A stretch of 64,000 nt of DNA from Stercorarius parasiticus (lineage: Eukaryota; Chordata; Aves; Charadriiformes; Stercorariidae), in assembly GCA_013396915.1 (NCBI GenBank), contig VWZL01000014.1:88623-152622 (forward strand), read 5' to 3'. Numbering within the stretch: position 1 is the first letter of the stretch; the number at the start of each line of letters is the position of its first letter. Below the pieces are notes generated by a model. The model was not told the origin of the DNA and searched no databases. It saw only the letters and a program-made list of their open reading frames with translations. Both the position numbers and the translations under genes were made by a program. Positions 12,081 to 24,146 of the stretch are shown in pieces.

Positions 12081-14300
12081 TTTTTTCTGTAATGAGGCCA
12101 GAAAGGTGCTTGCAATTACATATGCTCTTGATTAGCTTGCTTTGGAGCTGATACTACAGCAGAAGTATGTGAAAAATAGCTCCGTAAGATTCCCAAGGTA
12201 TTTGTCGGTTCACAAGTTACTTGAAATTACTAAAATACGGAATGTGGAATCTGAAGGCGAGGGAAGGAAAATATATGACAGCGTACATATGGAGTCACTA
12301 CTGATTAAGAAACAACAGCGTAGACTTTTCAGTACTGTTATTACTCAGTATGATTTTACTTTGTTCTTGAGCTGTAGCTGAAAAAAATATGGTTTAGCCA
12401 TCTGTCTGCAGAAACATTTCTCAGTGCTGCAGTAGTACATTTCGCAGTACCCAAAAGTCACTTCTTTCACCCGGCTGGTGACTCATTGAGCCGCTTCAGA
12501 TCACACCTGAACGTCACCTGGGTTTCGCATCTCCGGTCACTTTTCTTCAGTCTCCTCCAAACCCCAGCGGTGCACCAGCCCGGCTGGGAGACACGGCTTT
12601 CTCTGGGCAGCGCTCCCCGGTGCTGCCTTCTGAGAAACAGCCATCGGCCTGCGAGGATTTCATAGTTTTTCCATGGAAAATACATTATGAAGTTCAGTGT
12701 CATGTTACAATTCCCGTCCTGTTTGTATGTGGTAGTAAGGAATACAGTCATCTTTATTTTTGTGTTCTTTTTAGATCCTCAGGTAGCATTTCAGCAGCAA
12801 TGAACTGGATTCCCTTGCTCTGTAACAAATAATTTATTGCAATTATTTTAAAATGCTTTTCAGTTTCCCTAAATTCTCTCTGTACTAAGCTCGCACAAAC
12901 CCAAGAGAAATATTCTTAAAACAAGCCTTAGCTAATACATTCAACAAGAAAGGAGAAAGCGAAATTATAACGTTTGCGCAGACAAAAAGAAATTCTTTTC
13001 AGTAATCAAAGTTGTTTTCAGTAGCTGTACCTCCGTCTATAAACTGTCTAAACAGCAGCCTCCCATGGCTTGAGGATATCCATGTCTGACTCGGGAGAGT
13101 AAAGAAATGCCCAAAAATAACCGTAGTGACACTGACATCAATGTCATTACACCTTGGACACTTAATGCTCAGTGACGTTTTATTTTCTGTAGTTCCTTAA
13201 ATTCTTTATTTACCGTAATCACACCTAATTATATAATTCCATGGTTGTGTTTAATTATATTCACAGTATACGTAACTAAAATCTAAAAAATAAAGGATTC
13301 ACATTCCCATTACGAAAAATTAATTAAAACAAAGTTTGCATATGATCAGTTAGAACAATTTTAAAACAAATGTTGCGGGTTTGCAACTTTTTCTTTCTCG
13401 TCGTAAAAAGTAAATAAATTATCCATGCTAACGTCTGTCTGCTTGCTAGCTATGATGATAGGAAGACAAGGTATCATTTTAAACTGAGGAATTCCAGAGC
13501 CTGAGCTGGAATATTTCTTTACAGGCTTCTTTACTGGCTTTCTTGTGAGGTTTTAGGGTAGCAGTGCAGACTGGAAGGGGTTTTTTTTATTGGTTCTGCA
13601 AACCATAACTCGCAGCATCGGTACATTCGTGTGGGAACATGGTTAATGGGTTAGAAGGAAAATATTTTGCCTCAGAAACATAATGGAAACAGCTTAACAA
13701 TTATCGAACATCCAGTTCGATGGTAACAAGTGGTATTCAAGGATGCGTGCGTATAGATGATCCATAGAGACTAAAGTACATCCAAGGCGTACGGCTAGAT
13801 AAACGACGAGTGTGTCGCATCAGTCCTGCTTTTTAAAGAGACTTCCTGGTCTTTCGGTGGTTTTAACTATGCAAGTCACTGACGATAGAGGGAGATTTCT
13901 AGGCAGGAGAGGAAGAACAAATTTGCTCATTTTGCTCATTTTAGCTCTTCACAGTGAAATTTATTTGGAGTTTCATTATGACCACCAAGTATTTCATGTT
14001 ATTAACCTTTGAGCGGTTTTAAATGAAGTCTATATGGTTTACTGCATTTACTTTGAGTCATGGATTATACAGTAACACAATGGTTTCTCAGCAGGATTAA
14101 AACCTGAGTACATTAAAATTCAATTAAAAGCCTGTGACAAGTGCAGCGGTTGACTCAGACCGTTAACTGGGATTGTGTCTCTGTAAAATGAACTGCTTTG
14201 ACACTGCATTGAGGAAGGAAGGAAGATATATATTTGCTATAACCAAGTGAAATGTCAGGCTCTCCTGTATTTGAGCAATTTCTAACATTTGTCTGTTAAT

Positions 14301-14336
14301 TTCTGTTTTTTCCCTAGTTAGCCAACCGACATCACA
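14301..14336 (+). other. TENT5D: Splice acceptor and 5'UTR segment of the TENT5D coding exon
   Basis: A pyrimidine-rich tract (ttctgttttttccctag) ends in AG at 14316-14317, so the exon most likely begins at 14318, only 19 bases before the ATG. The leader remnant contains an in-frame TAG (14319-14321), which rules out N-terminal extension from an upstream exon. The acceptor is inferred from sequence consensus only; there is no transcript evidence in hand. Confidence 0.65.
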
Positions 14337-15512
14337 ATGACTGAGGACTTAGACCACAGGTTCAGTAGTCTCACCTGGGATCAGATTAAAATCCTGGATC
14401 AAGTTTTAGCTGAGGTCATTCCTATTCATGGGAGAGGAAATTTTCCAACCCTGGATGTAAAGCCGAAGGATATCATTCATGTGGTGAAGGAACAGCTCAT
14501 TGAAAAGCAAATCAACGTTCGAGATATCCGCCTGAACGGTTCAACGGCCAGTCACATCCTAGTAAAGCAGAACGGAACCAGTTACAAGGACCTAGACATC
14601 ATTTTTGGGGTGGAACTTCCAAGTGAGCTTGAGTTCCAGGTTGTGAAAGAAGCAGTTCTTAATTGCCTTTTGGACTTCTTGCCAAAATGTGTTAATAAGG
14701 AAAAAATCACAGCTCAGACCATGAAAGATGCCTACGTGCAGAAGATGGTCAAAGTCTCCACCGACCACGATCGCTGGAGTCTTATTTCGCTGTCAAACAA
14801 CAGCGGCAAGAATGTGGAATTAAAATTCGTCAACTCGCTCAGACGACAGTTTGAGTTTAGCGTGGACTCCTTCCAAATCATACTGGACTCCATATTAAAT
14901 GTTTACAGGGCAACAGACTGCAAACTGACAGAAGACTCTCACCCCACTGTCATCGCCGAGAGTATGTATGGAGACTTCAACGAAGCAATGGACCACTTGA
15001 AGTACAAACTGATTTCCACAAGGAACCCGGAGGAAATCAGAGGAGGTGGCCTCCTGAAGTACAGCAATCTCCTGGTTCGTGACTTTAAGCCAGCAGATGA
15101 GGCTGAAATTAAATCTCTGGAACGTTACATGTGCTCCAGGTTCTTCATTGATTTTCCAGATGTTGCTGAGCAGCAAAGGAAAATTGAGTCATATCTGCGC
15201 AACCACTTCATTGGGGAAGAGAAAAGCAAGTATGACTACTTGATGACTCTGCGTGGAGTCGTAAATGAGAGCACAGTCTGTCTCATGGGACATGAACGAA
15301 GACAAACTCTGAATATGATCACAATTTTGGCTTTAAAAGTGCTCGGAGAACAAAATATCATCCCAAATGCAGCCAATGTAACATGCTATTATCAGCCTGC
15401 TCCATATATCAGTGACAGAAACTTCAGCAATTACTACATTGCTCACGGACAACCACCCATCATCTACCAGCCATACCCATTTCACATACAAATGCAAAGC
15501 GGCATGGTTTAG
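14337..15512 (+). CDS. TENT5D: Terminal nucleotidyltransferase 5D (FAM46D-type non-canonical poly(A) polymerase), complete
   Basis: TENT5/FAM46 proteins are cytoplasmic poly(A) polymerases that lengthen the tails of selected mRNAs, often those of secreted or germline proteins. The 391-residue frame is uninterrupted and ends in TAG. The nucleotidyltransferase core is visible: the helix-turn Gly68-Ser69 (motif LNGS), the metal-binding pair Asp85 and Asp87 in YKDLDIIF, and the third acidic residue Glu161 in NVELKFV. Family signatures follow: [11 protein letters not shown] (171-181), [20 protein letters not shown] (231-250), [13 protein letters not shown] (262-274) and [13 protein letters not shown] (311-323). 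PKDIIHVVK near residue 43, FGVELP (90-95) and the QPY...GM C-terminus favour TENT5D over A, B or C (recalled comparison, no alignment run). The start is supported by an in-frame TAG at 14319-14321, 15 bases upstream, and by A at -3. All coding sequence is in one exon. In mammals TENT5D is X-linked and testis-biased; expression here is unknown. Confidence 0.95.
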   Translation: MTEDLDHRFSSLTWDQIKILDQVLAEVIPIHGRGNFPTLDVKPKDIIHVVKEQLIEKQINVRDIRLNGSTASHILVKQNGTSYKDLDIIFGVELPSELEFQVVKEAVLNCLLDFLPKCVNKEKITAQTMKDAYVQKMVKVSTDHDRWSLISLSNNSGKNVELKFVNSLRRQFEFSVDSFQIILDSILNVYRATDCKLTEDSHPTVIAESMYGDFNEAMDHLKYKLISTRNPEEIRGGGLLKYSNLLVRDFKPADEAEIKSLERYMCSRFFIDFPDVAEQQRKIESYLRNHFIGEEKSKYDYLMTLRGVVNESTVCLMGHERRQTLNMITILALKVLGEQNIIPNAANVTCYYQPAPYISDRNFSNYYIAHGQPPIIYQPYPFHIQMQSGMV

Positions 15513-15600
15513 TGGCAGGAGGTGCCTCAGCCTCAGCACATACACTCTTCTCTCTTTCCAGTTCTCTCCGTAATAAAGGACTCATTAAAGCAAGTTTTAT
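15513..15600 (+). other. TENT5D: TENT5D 3'UTR with polyadenylation signals
   Basis: AATAAA lies at 15572-15577 and ATTAAA at 15584-15589, 60-77 bases after the stop codon. A T/G-rich stretch (tatttttgtg, about 15622-15632) follows and could be the downstream element. Cleavage near 15600 would give a very short 3'UTR. Further AATAAA hexamers occur downstream (for example near 16398 and 16903), so longer isoforms cannot be excluded. Confidence 0.5.
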
Positions 15601-17845
15601 CATCATTCTTGATTTAAGGACATATTTTTGTGCAAGTTGCCAAAGTTATTTGGTTGGTCAATGTCTAAGTAACCATTAAGCAGATCGTAAAATAAGTGAA
15701 ACGTCTAGCATTCATGAATTATTTATACCTTTATGTGTGTTTGGGCTATACTTTTTTGTTTTCAATATAAAGAGAAGGGTATAAATTATTCTAATTTTAT
15801 AAAATGAAATGCACTAAGTTCTGGGTTCTAAAAAAATCTTAAGCAAAATTTAAATAGTGTAAAAGAAAAGTTAAGCCAAGAAAATACCTCTCAGTAGAAA
15901 TGCCTGATTTTAGAAGTGTTAGTGTTCTGGGTATGTTGAAGTAGATCATCTGTCAGTTATACCCACGCGGTTCCAGCAACATTTATTCGCAGCGCCTTTT
16001 GAAAATACGCATTGATGGGCTGTCTCTTGGTGGTTTGAGCTCTGCTTTACAGGCTCTGGTCTGATCACTCTTCAGCTCCCATTGGAGACGTGAGGTCCCT
16101 CTCCTCTCCGGAGTACTGCTTAGTAACGGTTAGCAGGAACCATCCCCACCAAGAGCAGACTCAGTAGTTTTGTGTATCCAAAATTTCCACCGATCCCAGT
16201 GTGAGATTTGGCTGCTTAAGTAATGCAGCATTGGACCCCAGGCTCTGCCTCGCAGATAATGAAAGTCGTAAGAGAGACAACTATTCTGATTAAATTGGTC
16301 TCGAAAAGCAAGGCGATAGCATGAGAGAGAAGGTGAAAATTGAGCACGTAGGGCCTGCTTTCTATTGCTAATTTCTTATTGATCAGAGATGCTTTAATGC
16401 ATAATAAACAGAGTCGGGAAAAACAGAAAAGCCCAGGACTGCATTGTTTTTAGGTAAATTAAAGCAAATCCTTGGCAGTGGCATTTGAAAAAGTATTTTA
16501 TACTGGCAATGTCCTGTATATGTTTAAATACCTGCACACGTACACTAGTAGCAAATGACAATTTCTCTTGTGATCAGGAAGTAAAACCTTAGTTACAAGT
16601 TTTTTTGTGAGTGTTTACCAAAGATAAGTTTTAAACATGTCACATAAGTGCCTCCCTGTGCCAGTTGCTCCATGAAAGTCATAATGCTGTTGGCAATCAT
16701 GTTAGAGGGCGCCTGAATTGCAAAAAGGGAAACGCATTCCCTTGGTACTCCACCAGTGGGTCACAAAGCGGTTGTAGCACTGAAGGTCAGAGAGGTTTGC
16801 ACCATTTGCTTCAGGATAAGCAGGTTTGGGACAGATGGATCTAAGGTGTTCTCACCGAAACTCCCGTGGTTTCGATGCTGAATGTGGTACAAGAAGGAAT
16901 ATTAATAAAAAGGAGATTTAGAATGGATGCGGTTGTAAAATTGGAACAGCCAACCGGACACGCAAGCAGTAGAGTTTCTTACATCTGACGCTTAACACGT
17001 CACTGCGTCGCACTGCGCGTTCATTACTGGCACATCGCTGCGCATCCTCCTTGCCATCTTCAAAAACGCTGACTGCATTTTAGCCACTTACAGCAGCCGA
17101 CGGGTCTTAGAAATTTCTGCTACTTGGGAAAGAGTGTTTGATTTATTTTACACAGAAATACACTACACACCACTATTTGAAATCAAACATTTCTAAAATT
17201 TCTAAGGTCTGTGAAGTCCTATTGCCAGTGAAATGTAGCTTTCCTTTTTGCCATTGTATGCCTGTACAGTAGAACAAAGAGCTGTTTAAAGACAACTTTG
17301 TTGACCATCATCACTAAAGTCAACTATTTTCTGTAAAATATAGCGCAAAAACCAATGTTTCTGTAACATAAGAAGGGTATACTAATCTACTTGGAAGCTG
17401 ATTCATTTTGTGACACCTTTCATGAATATAGTACTACTATTTTTGCTAATTTTTCAAGTGTGTCCAGTTCCATGTCTAAAAGCACACTTTATTTCACTTC
17501 CACTACTATCTTTCCGTTGGCTAAACTGTAGTTAATAAAATCGGCGATTCTAATTGCTACGTTCTCAAATACGATAAAACCATATTTGCACGTAAACACT
17601 TCTAGGGATTTCCCCCTGTCGGAAGTAAAATGGAGTGAAACACGATGGATTCCTTATTTTAATCGAACTGTTCAGAGTTCAAAGGCAACCTTTACATTTT
17701 GTTTGGTGTTTGCCAAATTAAATAGCACTGTGAAATTCTGTAAGAGCCTTACGTAGGTTGCGTTCCTGCGAACGCTTGTGCTTCAACACTCAGCACGTGT
17801 GATCTGCAGGGCTGAAGGCTGGACTGGGCACAGCCGGGACTTTCC

Positions 17846-17932
17846 AAGGAATCTGTGGGAGTTAGGCATCCAAATGCCTTGAGTTTCAGGAGGGACTGGG
17901 CTCCTAAGCTCCCTAAATTTGTTTGAAAGTCT
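17846..17932. repeat. Possible ancient amniote repeat fragment
   Basis: The string gggagttaggcatccaaatg, followed by gggctcctaagctccctaaa, resembles a degenerate repeat with the form 'ggagttaggcgcctaaatacctttgag' that is known from reptile genomes. Resemblance is from memory and the family is unnamed here. Confidence 0.3.
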
Positions 17933-19301
17933 CAATCCATCTGCATTGGCCTGTGACCTTAATGTAATGTAGCCACATCAGCTCATTACTCCTCCACTCC
18001 TGGTTCCTTGCTTGCCTGGTGGAGAAATGGGTTGATCTTCTCAAGAACTGGGAAGCAGGTCAGCCAAGAAGAAGCATTTTCAACGTGTCGTGATCCATGA
18101 TTTCAACATGCCAATGATCCATTACCTTTGAAATCCAAATATTTCAAAAAGTTGGGTTTTTTTAACAAACAAGTAGAAACGTGTATCACCCTAGATAAAG
18201 GACTACAATTCTTTTTTGACTCGGACATTGTGAATATTATCAGGAATGGTGAACTAGCTCTGGATTTGTATAAACCAGCCTGCCCTCCCGTACAGCAACT
18301 GTTTATTTAAATATATATATGTAATTCTGTTACGTCTCTATTTATACATCCAGGTTAGATAAGGAAGGACTCAGGCAAAGTCCATGGAGTTAGTGGGAAG
18401 AATCCACCTACTGTAATGGGCTTTGTGTGAGACCCCAGAAAAGAGTAAAGGACTCACGTGAGTACCTAGAGGTAAAGGTACAAAGACATCAATATGCAAA
18501 AATGTCTCAGGTATAAATAAACCCTTTAAATTTATTGAAAAAGGTCTTGTATTTCTTACCTAGAGGTAGTTCGATCTTGAAGGTTAAGTGAGGTTTATAT
18601 GTAAGTATATATAAAAACTCACATAGCTACACATACACGGGCAATTAATGAGATCTGATGGTTTAAAATATTTCCTTCCAGATGTTATATTGATACCTGG
18701 CAGCAGTATTTGACCTGGAGAGGTTTTTTTCAAGGTAGTAGTGATTCTGTGAACTACTGTTGAAAAGGGGATGATGTTGATAAGACTGCTGCTTGCAAAA
18801 CAGTGATATCAGTGTGTAAGATTAAATATTGTAACCTCTTCTCCAGCTGTTACTGATTTTACTACGTGCAGATATAAATCTACAAGGAACTGAGAGTTTT
18901 CTCAATACTGGTCTCCTGAGCTTCATGTTTACATTATAATTATATCTTGTTGTTACAATCTGTTCAATAATTATAATACCTGGAAACTGTAATGCTGATT
19001 TTATTTAATCACATAAAACTTCTTAAGGTTTACAGCTTAAAGTAATCTAATGTTGTCGGGACCTAAGTGTTAAAGTTTCAAATGCTTTCCTAAAAAATGT
19101 CATTTGAATTTTGTGTTACGTTGTAAAAGGTCTTTTTGAAGCATATACTTTATGGTAGTTCCTTTAAAATGTACTTCGTGAGCTTTATACTCGACACATT
19201 ACAAAGGTTTTTGCAATGGATAAAAGAAATGTAAAGTCGTCCTCAGTCGAGATGTGATATCGTCTGTCGTGTTGCGCTGAGCCTGCAGGTCTGTGAAACA
19301 A

Positions 19302-19404
19302 TGGATCTGATTCACCACCCTGTCCCTTCCGTTTTGTAGCTGTGTAATTTGGCTGATGTTAGAGAAGTTACATCGACATCATTCGGAGTTACACAGGTGT
19401 GTAT
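19302..19404. repeat. Possible ancient amniote repeat fragment
   Basis: The ordered blocks ggatctgattcaccaccctg, agaagttacatcgacatcat and cggagttacacaggtgt match the layout of an old reptile repeat with 'gagttacaccagtgtaa' motifs. Several blocks in the right order make chance less likely, but no alignment was possible. Confidence 0.4.
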
Positions 19405-20629
19405 CCAAGATGACTTGTAGAAATACCTGGAGAAAGGCCAGCAGAGAGAGTTTGGCAGGGCAACATGATTCTTAAAGCTTGGGTTTTGTTTGATACGTTT
19501 TTCTATTAAACTAAACAAATGGAAGGGTTTTCAGGACGAAGCTGCGGATGAAAGAAGAAGCATTTCACTTAATGTGCCATCTGAAGCTGTTAAAAAAATA
19601 TTGTGATGCTAAAAATGTGTACTAATCACACAACTTTGTAGGTCATTAGTCCACAGTGTTGACTAGTGCCTTTGGGTATTTGGGGAGCGATCATTAAAAT
19701 AACTTTCTTGTTTAACGTATGGTTTGCGTGCAATACCTTCATTATTCTGGTTGAACGTCAATTCTAGCAGCCTAAACTGGCGTGTTATAACTCCAAGAGC
19801 GCTAAAGATTCGGTTAGGGTTTGGTAGGTCAAAAAAACACCAACTCAAATTTACCACTGATCTGCTGTCAGACCTGCGCTGAAGGTTCCAGAACGACCGG
19901 GTTCTCATTAGTGTCTTCCATATGTTTGAATGGCTCTACGCTAGTTGTCGAACAGGCTTGTGTCAAATATTCACATTTTAAGTGCCTAGATATATATTTA
20001 TATAATAAAAACATGACTGACTGCTCGGTATATAAAATTAGTACTTAACTTGACAAATGATTTGACTTTGCATATGCCTAAAAATACATTTTACCTACAC
20101 TGAATGCACGTTCCCATAAATCTAAACACGTATTTATCCAGGCCGTAGCGTTCTTGTTGAGTATGAACATGGCCGGTGCCAGTCATGTTGGACCAAGGTC
20201 AGAGAAACTCCTACAAACTCTGAGTTTTCAGTTAGGCGACTTAACCGCATTCATCACAGTTAGATTTCTGGTTGCTTACTTGGATTTTCTCTTTTGGGGG
20301 GTTTTGGGGTTGTTTTCGTTGGGTGGAGTTTTTTTGTTTCACGGGCTGGAGTTTGGACTACTGCTTATTAATTCAACCTTATTTTTTTAAAAGGACAAGG
20401 TAATATCGTTCTTTCTTCCTCGGGGTGTCAATACGCTGGTAGATGCTCTGGACCCTCCGGTGCCTTATGGAGGAGGGGAAGGAACATGTCAGAGGTTTTG
20501 GCCCCGTGTGAGAGCTTGGAAATTCCTGACTTGGGTGTTTATTGCCTTTTAGCCTCTTGTGGTGTTGGCTGTGCAGTAAAGAGACCCGCTGCAGTTCACG
20601 TAAGGCAAAGATGGTGGAAAAGGGGAGGA

Positions 20630-20825
20630 AAAGAAGCCGGGATTGGTGTGCCTCGGCAGCCTGAGGGTGCCGGAGACGCTCCCTCGCCCTCGCCAGCCCC
20701 TTCGCGCTGCCCCCCAAAGCCCCTTCGCTACCAAACGCCTGATGGGATTGAAGGGCTGGGAAGAGGAGTGGCAGCCCGTTGTGCAGGGGAGCGCGCGGAT
20801 CACCTCTCTGCTTTAGTGACGCTCA
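20630..20825. promoter_or_regulatory. Small CpG-rich patch
   Basis: A local cluster of CpGs (gccggg, ccggagacgc, ttcgcgctgc, gagcgcgcgg) stands out in AT-rich surroundings about 5 kb downstream of TENT5D. It could be a minor promoter or enhancer; no transcript is implied by the sequence. It lies shortly before a poly-T/C tract. Confidence 0.3.
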
Positions 20826-20958
20826 GAAATTGACTCAAAATGGTCTTCAACATTTTACCACTTTGCTTCATGCCTGCGTAGCTCTCCCTGGGGCACCCGG
20901 TGCCATCCCAGGCTCTGGGTACAGGAGGGCAGCGAGACACCTGCAGTCTAGGGAAAAC

Positions 20959-20992
20959 TTTTTTTTTTTTTCTTTTTTTTTTCTTTTTTTTT
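20959..20992 (+). repeat. Poly-T tract interrupted by single C residues
   Basis: Thirty-four bases of T with two isolated Cs. It could be the remnant of a poly(A) tail on the minus strand, but the flanking sequence shows no recognisable retroposed gene. Confidence 0.9.
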
Positions 20993-22419
20993 CACATTGC
21001 TCAAATACGCTCTTGCACCTGTTTTTCATAGCGGACTGGGTACATTTTTGTAAAAGCCTTCTCATTTTTTTAACCAGTAATAAACATTTGACCATAATTT
21101 CATTTCCTGACCATTTCTTTTCTTTTATACAGCCATCCTGCCTCTTAATAAAATGGTTAAGTGGGGAAATGGGAAGGCAGCCCACATAGGGGAGTTTCCT
21201 TTCCTTAAATACTCGGCAGGCACTTTCCTGAGGAATTCAAAATCTAAGGAAATACATGAAGGTAACGCAAGGCTGTTCTGTTTTCTGGTCCATCTCCCAC
21301 TTTTTCTGCTCCATCACTCTCCATCATTAAATACTATTTCATAAGCAAGTGATTTTCTTCTTACCAGCTGCTTCCATATTCAGCTCCATTTCACCTTGTA
21401 CCATTGCAGAACCTGTGTTTCTGAAATCACAATTAGTTACCATGGAAAGCAATTCAATACCGTAATAAATACGCTCGAAGGCGGCTCACTCAGCTATGCA
21501 TTACAAAATAAAAATTTTAAAAAAGTCCCCCAGAGAACTGGATCCGGATCACGTGCGTATATGTTTATGGGCGAGTGTGTGCTTGTACGTACACAGGTTA
21601 ATGTGATTTTGTATTATATTTTCCTTGTGTGCTGGGTGCATTGCGAGTGCAAACCCCACCGAGATGCCGTCCTGCTCCCTCCCAGGCCCTGCCCTCCGAT
21701 CCGAACCCCTTTTTCCCCATCCTATGTTTCATTTTCCTGTGAATATTCTCATCCTGTTGTTGATACGAATTTATTTCGCACTCGTTCTGTTTCGCTTTCT
21801 GGAATAGACAGGAACATGATGCTGCCCATATGTTCCTGTATTTCTGCACACACACAACCGGCGGCATTTCAGCATCCTCGGCAGCTGCCCGGTGCCGGCT
21901 TTGCCATCCTGTTTTCCCTGCAGAGGGGAGATGGCGTTGGGAGCATGGCAAGTCTCGTCTCAAGAGGTTGATGCAACCCCGCAGTGCTCTCACCATTTGT
22001 GCCCACAATTTCTTCCTCCTGCGTTTTATGGGCTCCTGGCGTTTTCCAGACGATAGGCTGAAATTGCAGCTCGTAGTTTTGCCTAAAGGATAAAAACGGA
22101 TGTTGAAATATATCTCTTTTTATTGCATTGCTTGCTTATCCCTAGAAGTTCCCAGGTAATGACATTTTCCAATCAAGGATCTGGATTCATTACCTGCCTT
22201 GAATGGCTTATATACCCAACCCGGTCAGGAGAAAGAGCTGTGAACTTCTGGTATTAAAGTACAAAAAACTCATTACGCTTCTTTAGAAGTTGATTAAACT
22301 GAAAGTACCAGCCCAAACACTCAGTCATGTTTTCAATCAAGCAGCAGAAAGACGACCAGAAGAAACAGTGTTGTAGCTGTCGAATTTAATAGTGTGGGAC
22401 AAGCACAGCTGGTCTAATA

Positions 22420-22510
22420 CTAACCTCTAAATAATTTATTGCATCGATTAGTCCTTTCATTGAATAATGTATTCAGTCAATGAATTTCTCAGCTCTTATT
22501 ATGGGAAACA
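22420..22510. promoter_or_regulatory. AT-rich candidate regulatory block
   Basis: The stretch has closely spaced ATTA/TAAT/ATTGA motifs (aaataatttattgcatcgat, cattgaataatgtattcagt), typical of conserved developmental enhancers. Conservation itself cannot be seen from one sequence. Confidence 0.2.
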
Positions 22511-24115
22511 AGAGCGTCAGAAGTCTTTTCATCCCACGTGCCAGCCAGGCACATGCTTCCTGTGGCTTCCACGGAGGCTACCTACAGAGACGCACCCAGG
22601 CGTGCCTTGATGTGCTCTTCTGAACTGAAATGTGAAAGTTTTCCCAGGGTTTCTAAGTAAGGTCATAACAAGAGCACAGGTTATAGTAAAAACATTACCG
22701 AAAACTTGTGGGAGAAGCATGTTTTAGATAAAAGTTTGGCTCCCCTTGGAGTCAACAAGGTTATTAAGTTAGACTATGAAGCAGAGCTAGAATAAAACAT
22801 AATAAAAGGAAAAATATTTTAAAATGGGCAGTGGTTTTGTTCTTCAGGTTTAAAAAATGAGTGATTCGTCTTTATTAAAACTTGCGTGTAACATCGTTAG
22901 ATTAAAAACCTTTTTGGTTCACTTCTCCCTTACTTCGTTTCTGGCACTTTGGGTTTTTTTCCCCTGCTTCTGCTCCCTCGTTTACCTCCCGCTTTGTGCT
23001 GGGACGTCCTTATGGCTCAAAACACTGAGCAGGGTGTCAAAAAACTCCCTCCTGCACATCCAGTGTGTACATCTGACGTGGTCGCTGCTGGAGCTGAGAA
23101 GTGATGAATTGAACGATTTCCTCATTGTTGCGCGGCTGTGCATACCCAAGTCACGGGGCTGTTTTCAGTTATTATTATTTCACTATTCATCCCTCATTAA
23201 ATGATTGTGCACTGCTCTACCTTCCTTCACTGGTGCGCGGAGGTTTTGTGCGATGACAGCGTGAAAATCAAAACACACCCACTGAAATGCCACCTCCAGG
23301 TAACTATCGGAGTGTCTCAGCAGTTCTTGCCCACTTTGACAAATCAACGGTTTTCACTGGAGAATCTCCCTCTCCTTCTTGTCAACATTGGGGAGGGCTG
23401 GAGGCAAGAACTGAGGTTTGGGCTCGGGAGTTCCTGGTGACCAAACTCTTGATGTTTTACACATCACCTATCGGTGGAAAGCCACAGAAGAAGGATCCCA
23501 GCACGGAACTGCTCTGTTTGTCAGGGCGAGATTTGATGATCTTGTCTTTGACTGTTTGGGAGGCAGAATGGAATCTTTTGCCGTGTCCATCTCCTGCCTG
23601 TTGACCATGAAGGACCCTCTGCCCCGCTCCTGCTGGGAACAGCAGCTCTATGGAAACACTGCTGGACATCATTATTTATGGTGTTTTAGTCACCCTGGAA
23701 ACAAAGTAGATGCTACCAGACATGACTTTTAACACAGCTAATTATATCATTAGTGTCAGTACCACTTAACGACTGGCATATACCTTCCCTGGTCCAGCGC
23801 CGGCAACGTTGCCATGGGAATGACCCAGCTCCACGCCTCGGTGGGGACGTGCACAAGATGTACCAGGACCACGGTGAGATGTCACAGCTTTCTGCTGCTC
23901 GTCCCGGGGCAGGTTTGCTGGCTAATCTCTCTTCTGCATTTGCTAAAGAATACTATTTGGGGGACGAGAAACAGCTCATGAATTCAGTCGAATTTTGTAA
24001 ACACTCTGCCCCGAAACATTTCACGCTGCCATCCCTATGGGTGGTACTTCAGCCTCTCATTTCCCGTCAGTGGTCCCATCTCAAAATCTACTGAAGCAAA
24101 AGAATTCATTTCGTG

Positions 24116-24146
24116 AAAAAATAAATAAATAAATAAATAAAAAATA
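24116..24146 (+). repeat. (AAAT)n microsatellite
   Basis: Five or more AAAT units flanked by A-runs, a simple tandem repeat that is probably length-polymorphic. Confidence 0.95.

Larger units (their letters stand above)
7850..14317. other. Non-coding interval, probably the intron just upstream of the TENT5D coding exon
   Basis: Mostly AT-rich and without recognisable genes. It contains the multi-frame open stretch at 9007-9358 and a possible ancient repeat at 11985-12080. A minus-strand 141-codon frame at 8250-8675 has no family resemblance and no promoter context. A short tandem of ttgctcatttt lies at 13922-13942 and a (GGAA)3 run at about 14211-14224. Confidence 0.4.
15601..20629. other. 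Non-coding region 3' of TENT5D
   Basis: AT-rich sequence without recognisable genes. It holds two possible ancient repeats (17846-17932 and 19302-19404). Scattered AATAAA and AATATAAA hexamers could serve longer TENT5D transcripts. No CR1 is recognised. Confidence 0.45.
20826..24115. other. Non-coding region
   Basis: No recognisable genes. It includes the poly-T tract at 20959-20992 and an AT-rich homeodomain-motif block near 22420-22510 (separate entry). Open frames around 21396-21971 and 23753-24094 show no family signature. Confidence 0.4.

Noticed and set aside
16201..16260. Possible further ancient repeat fragment (tgcagcattggaccccag)
   Set aside because: Only one short block resembles the old reptile repeats; too little to call.
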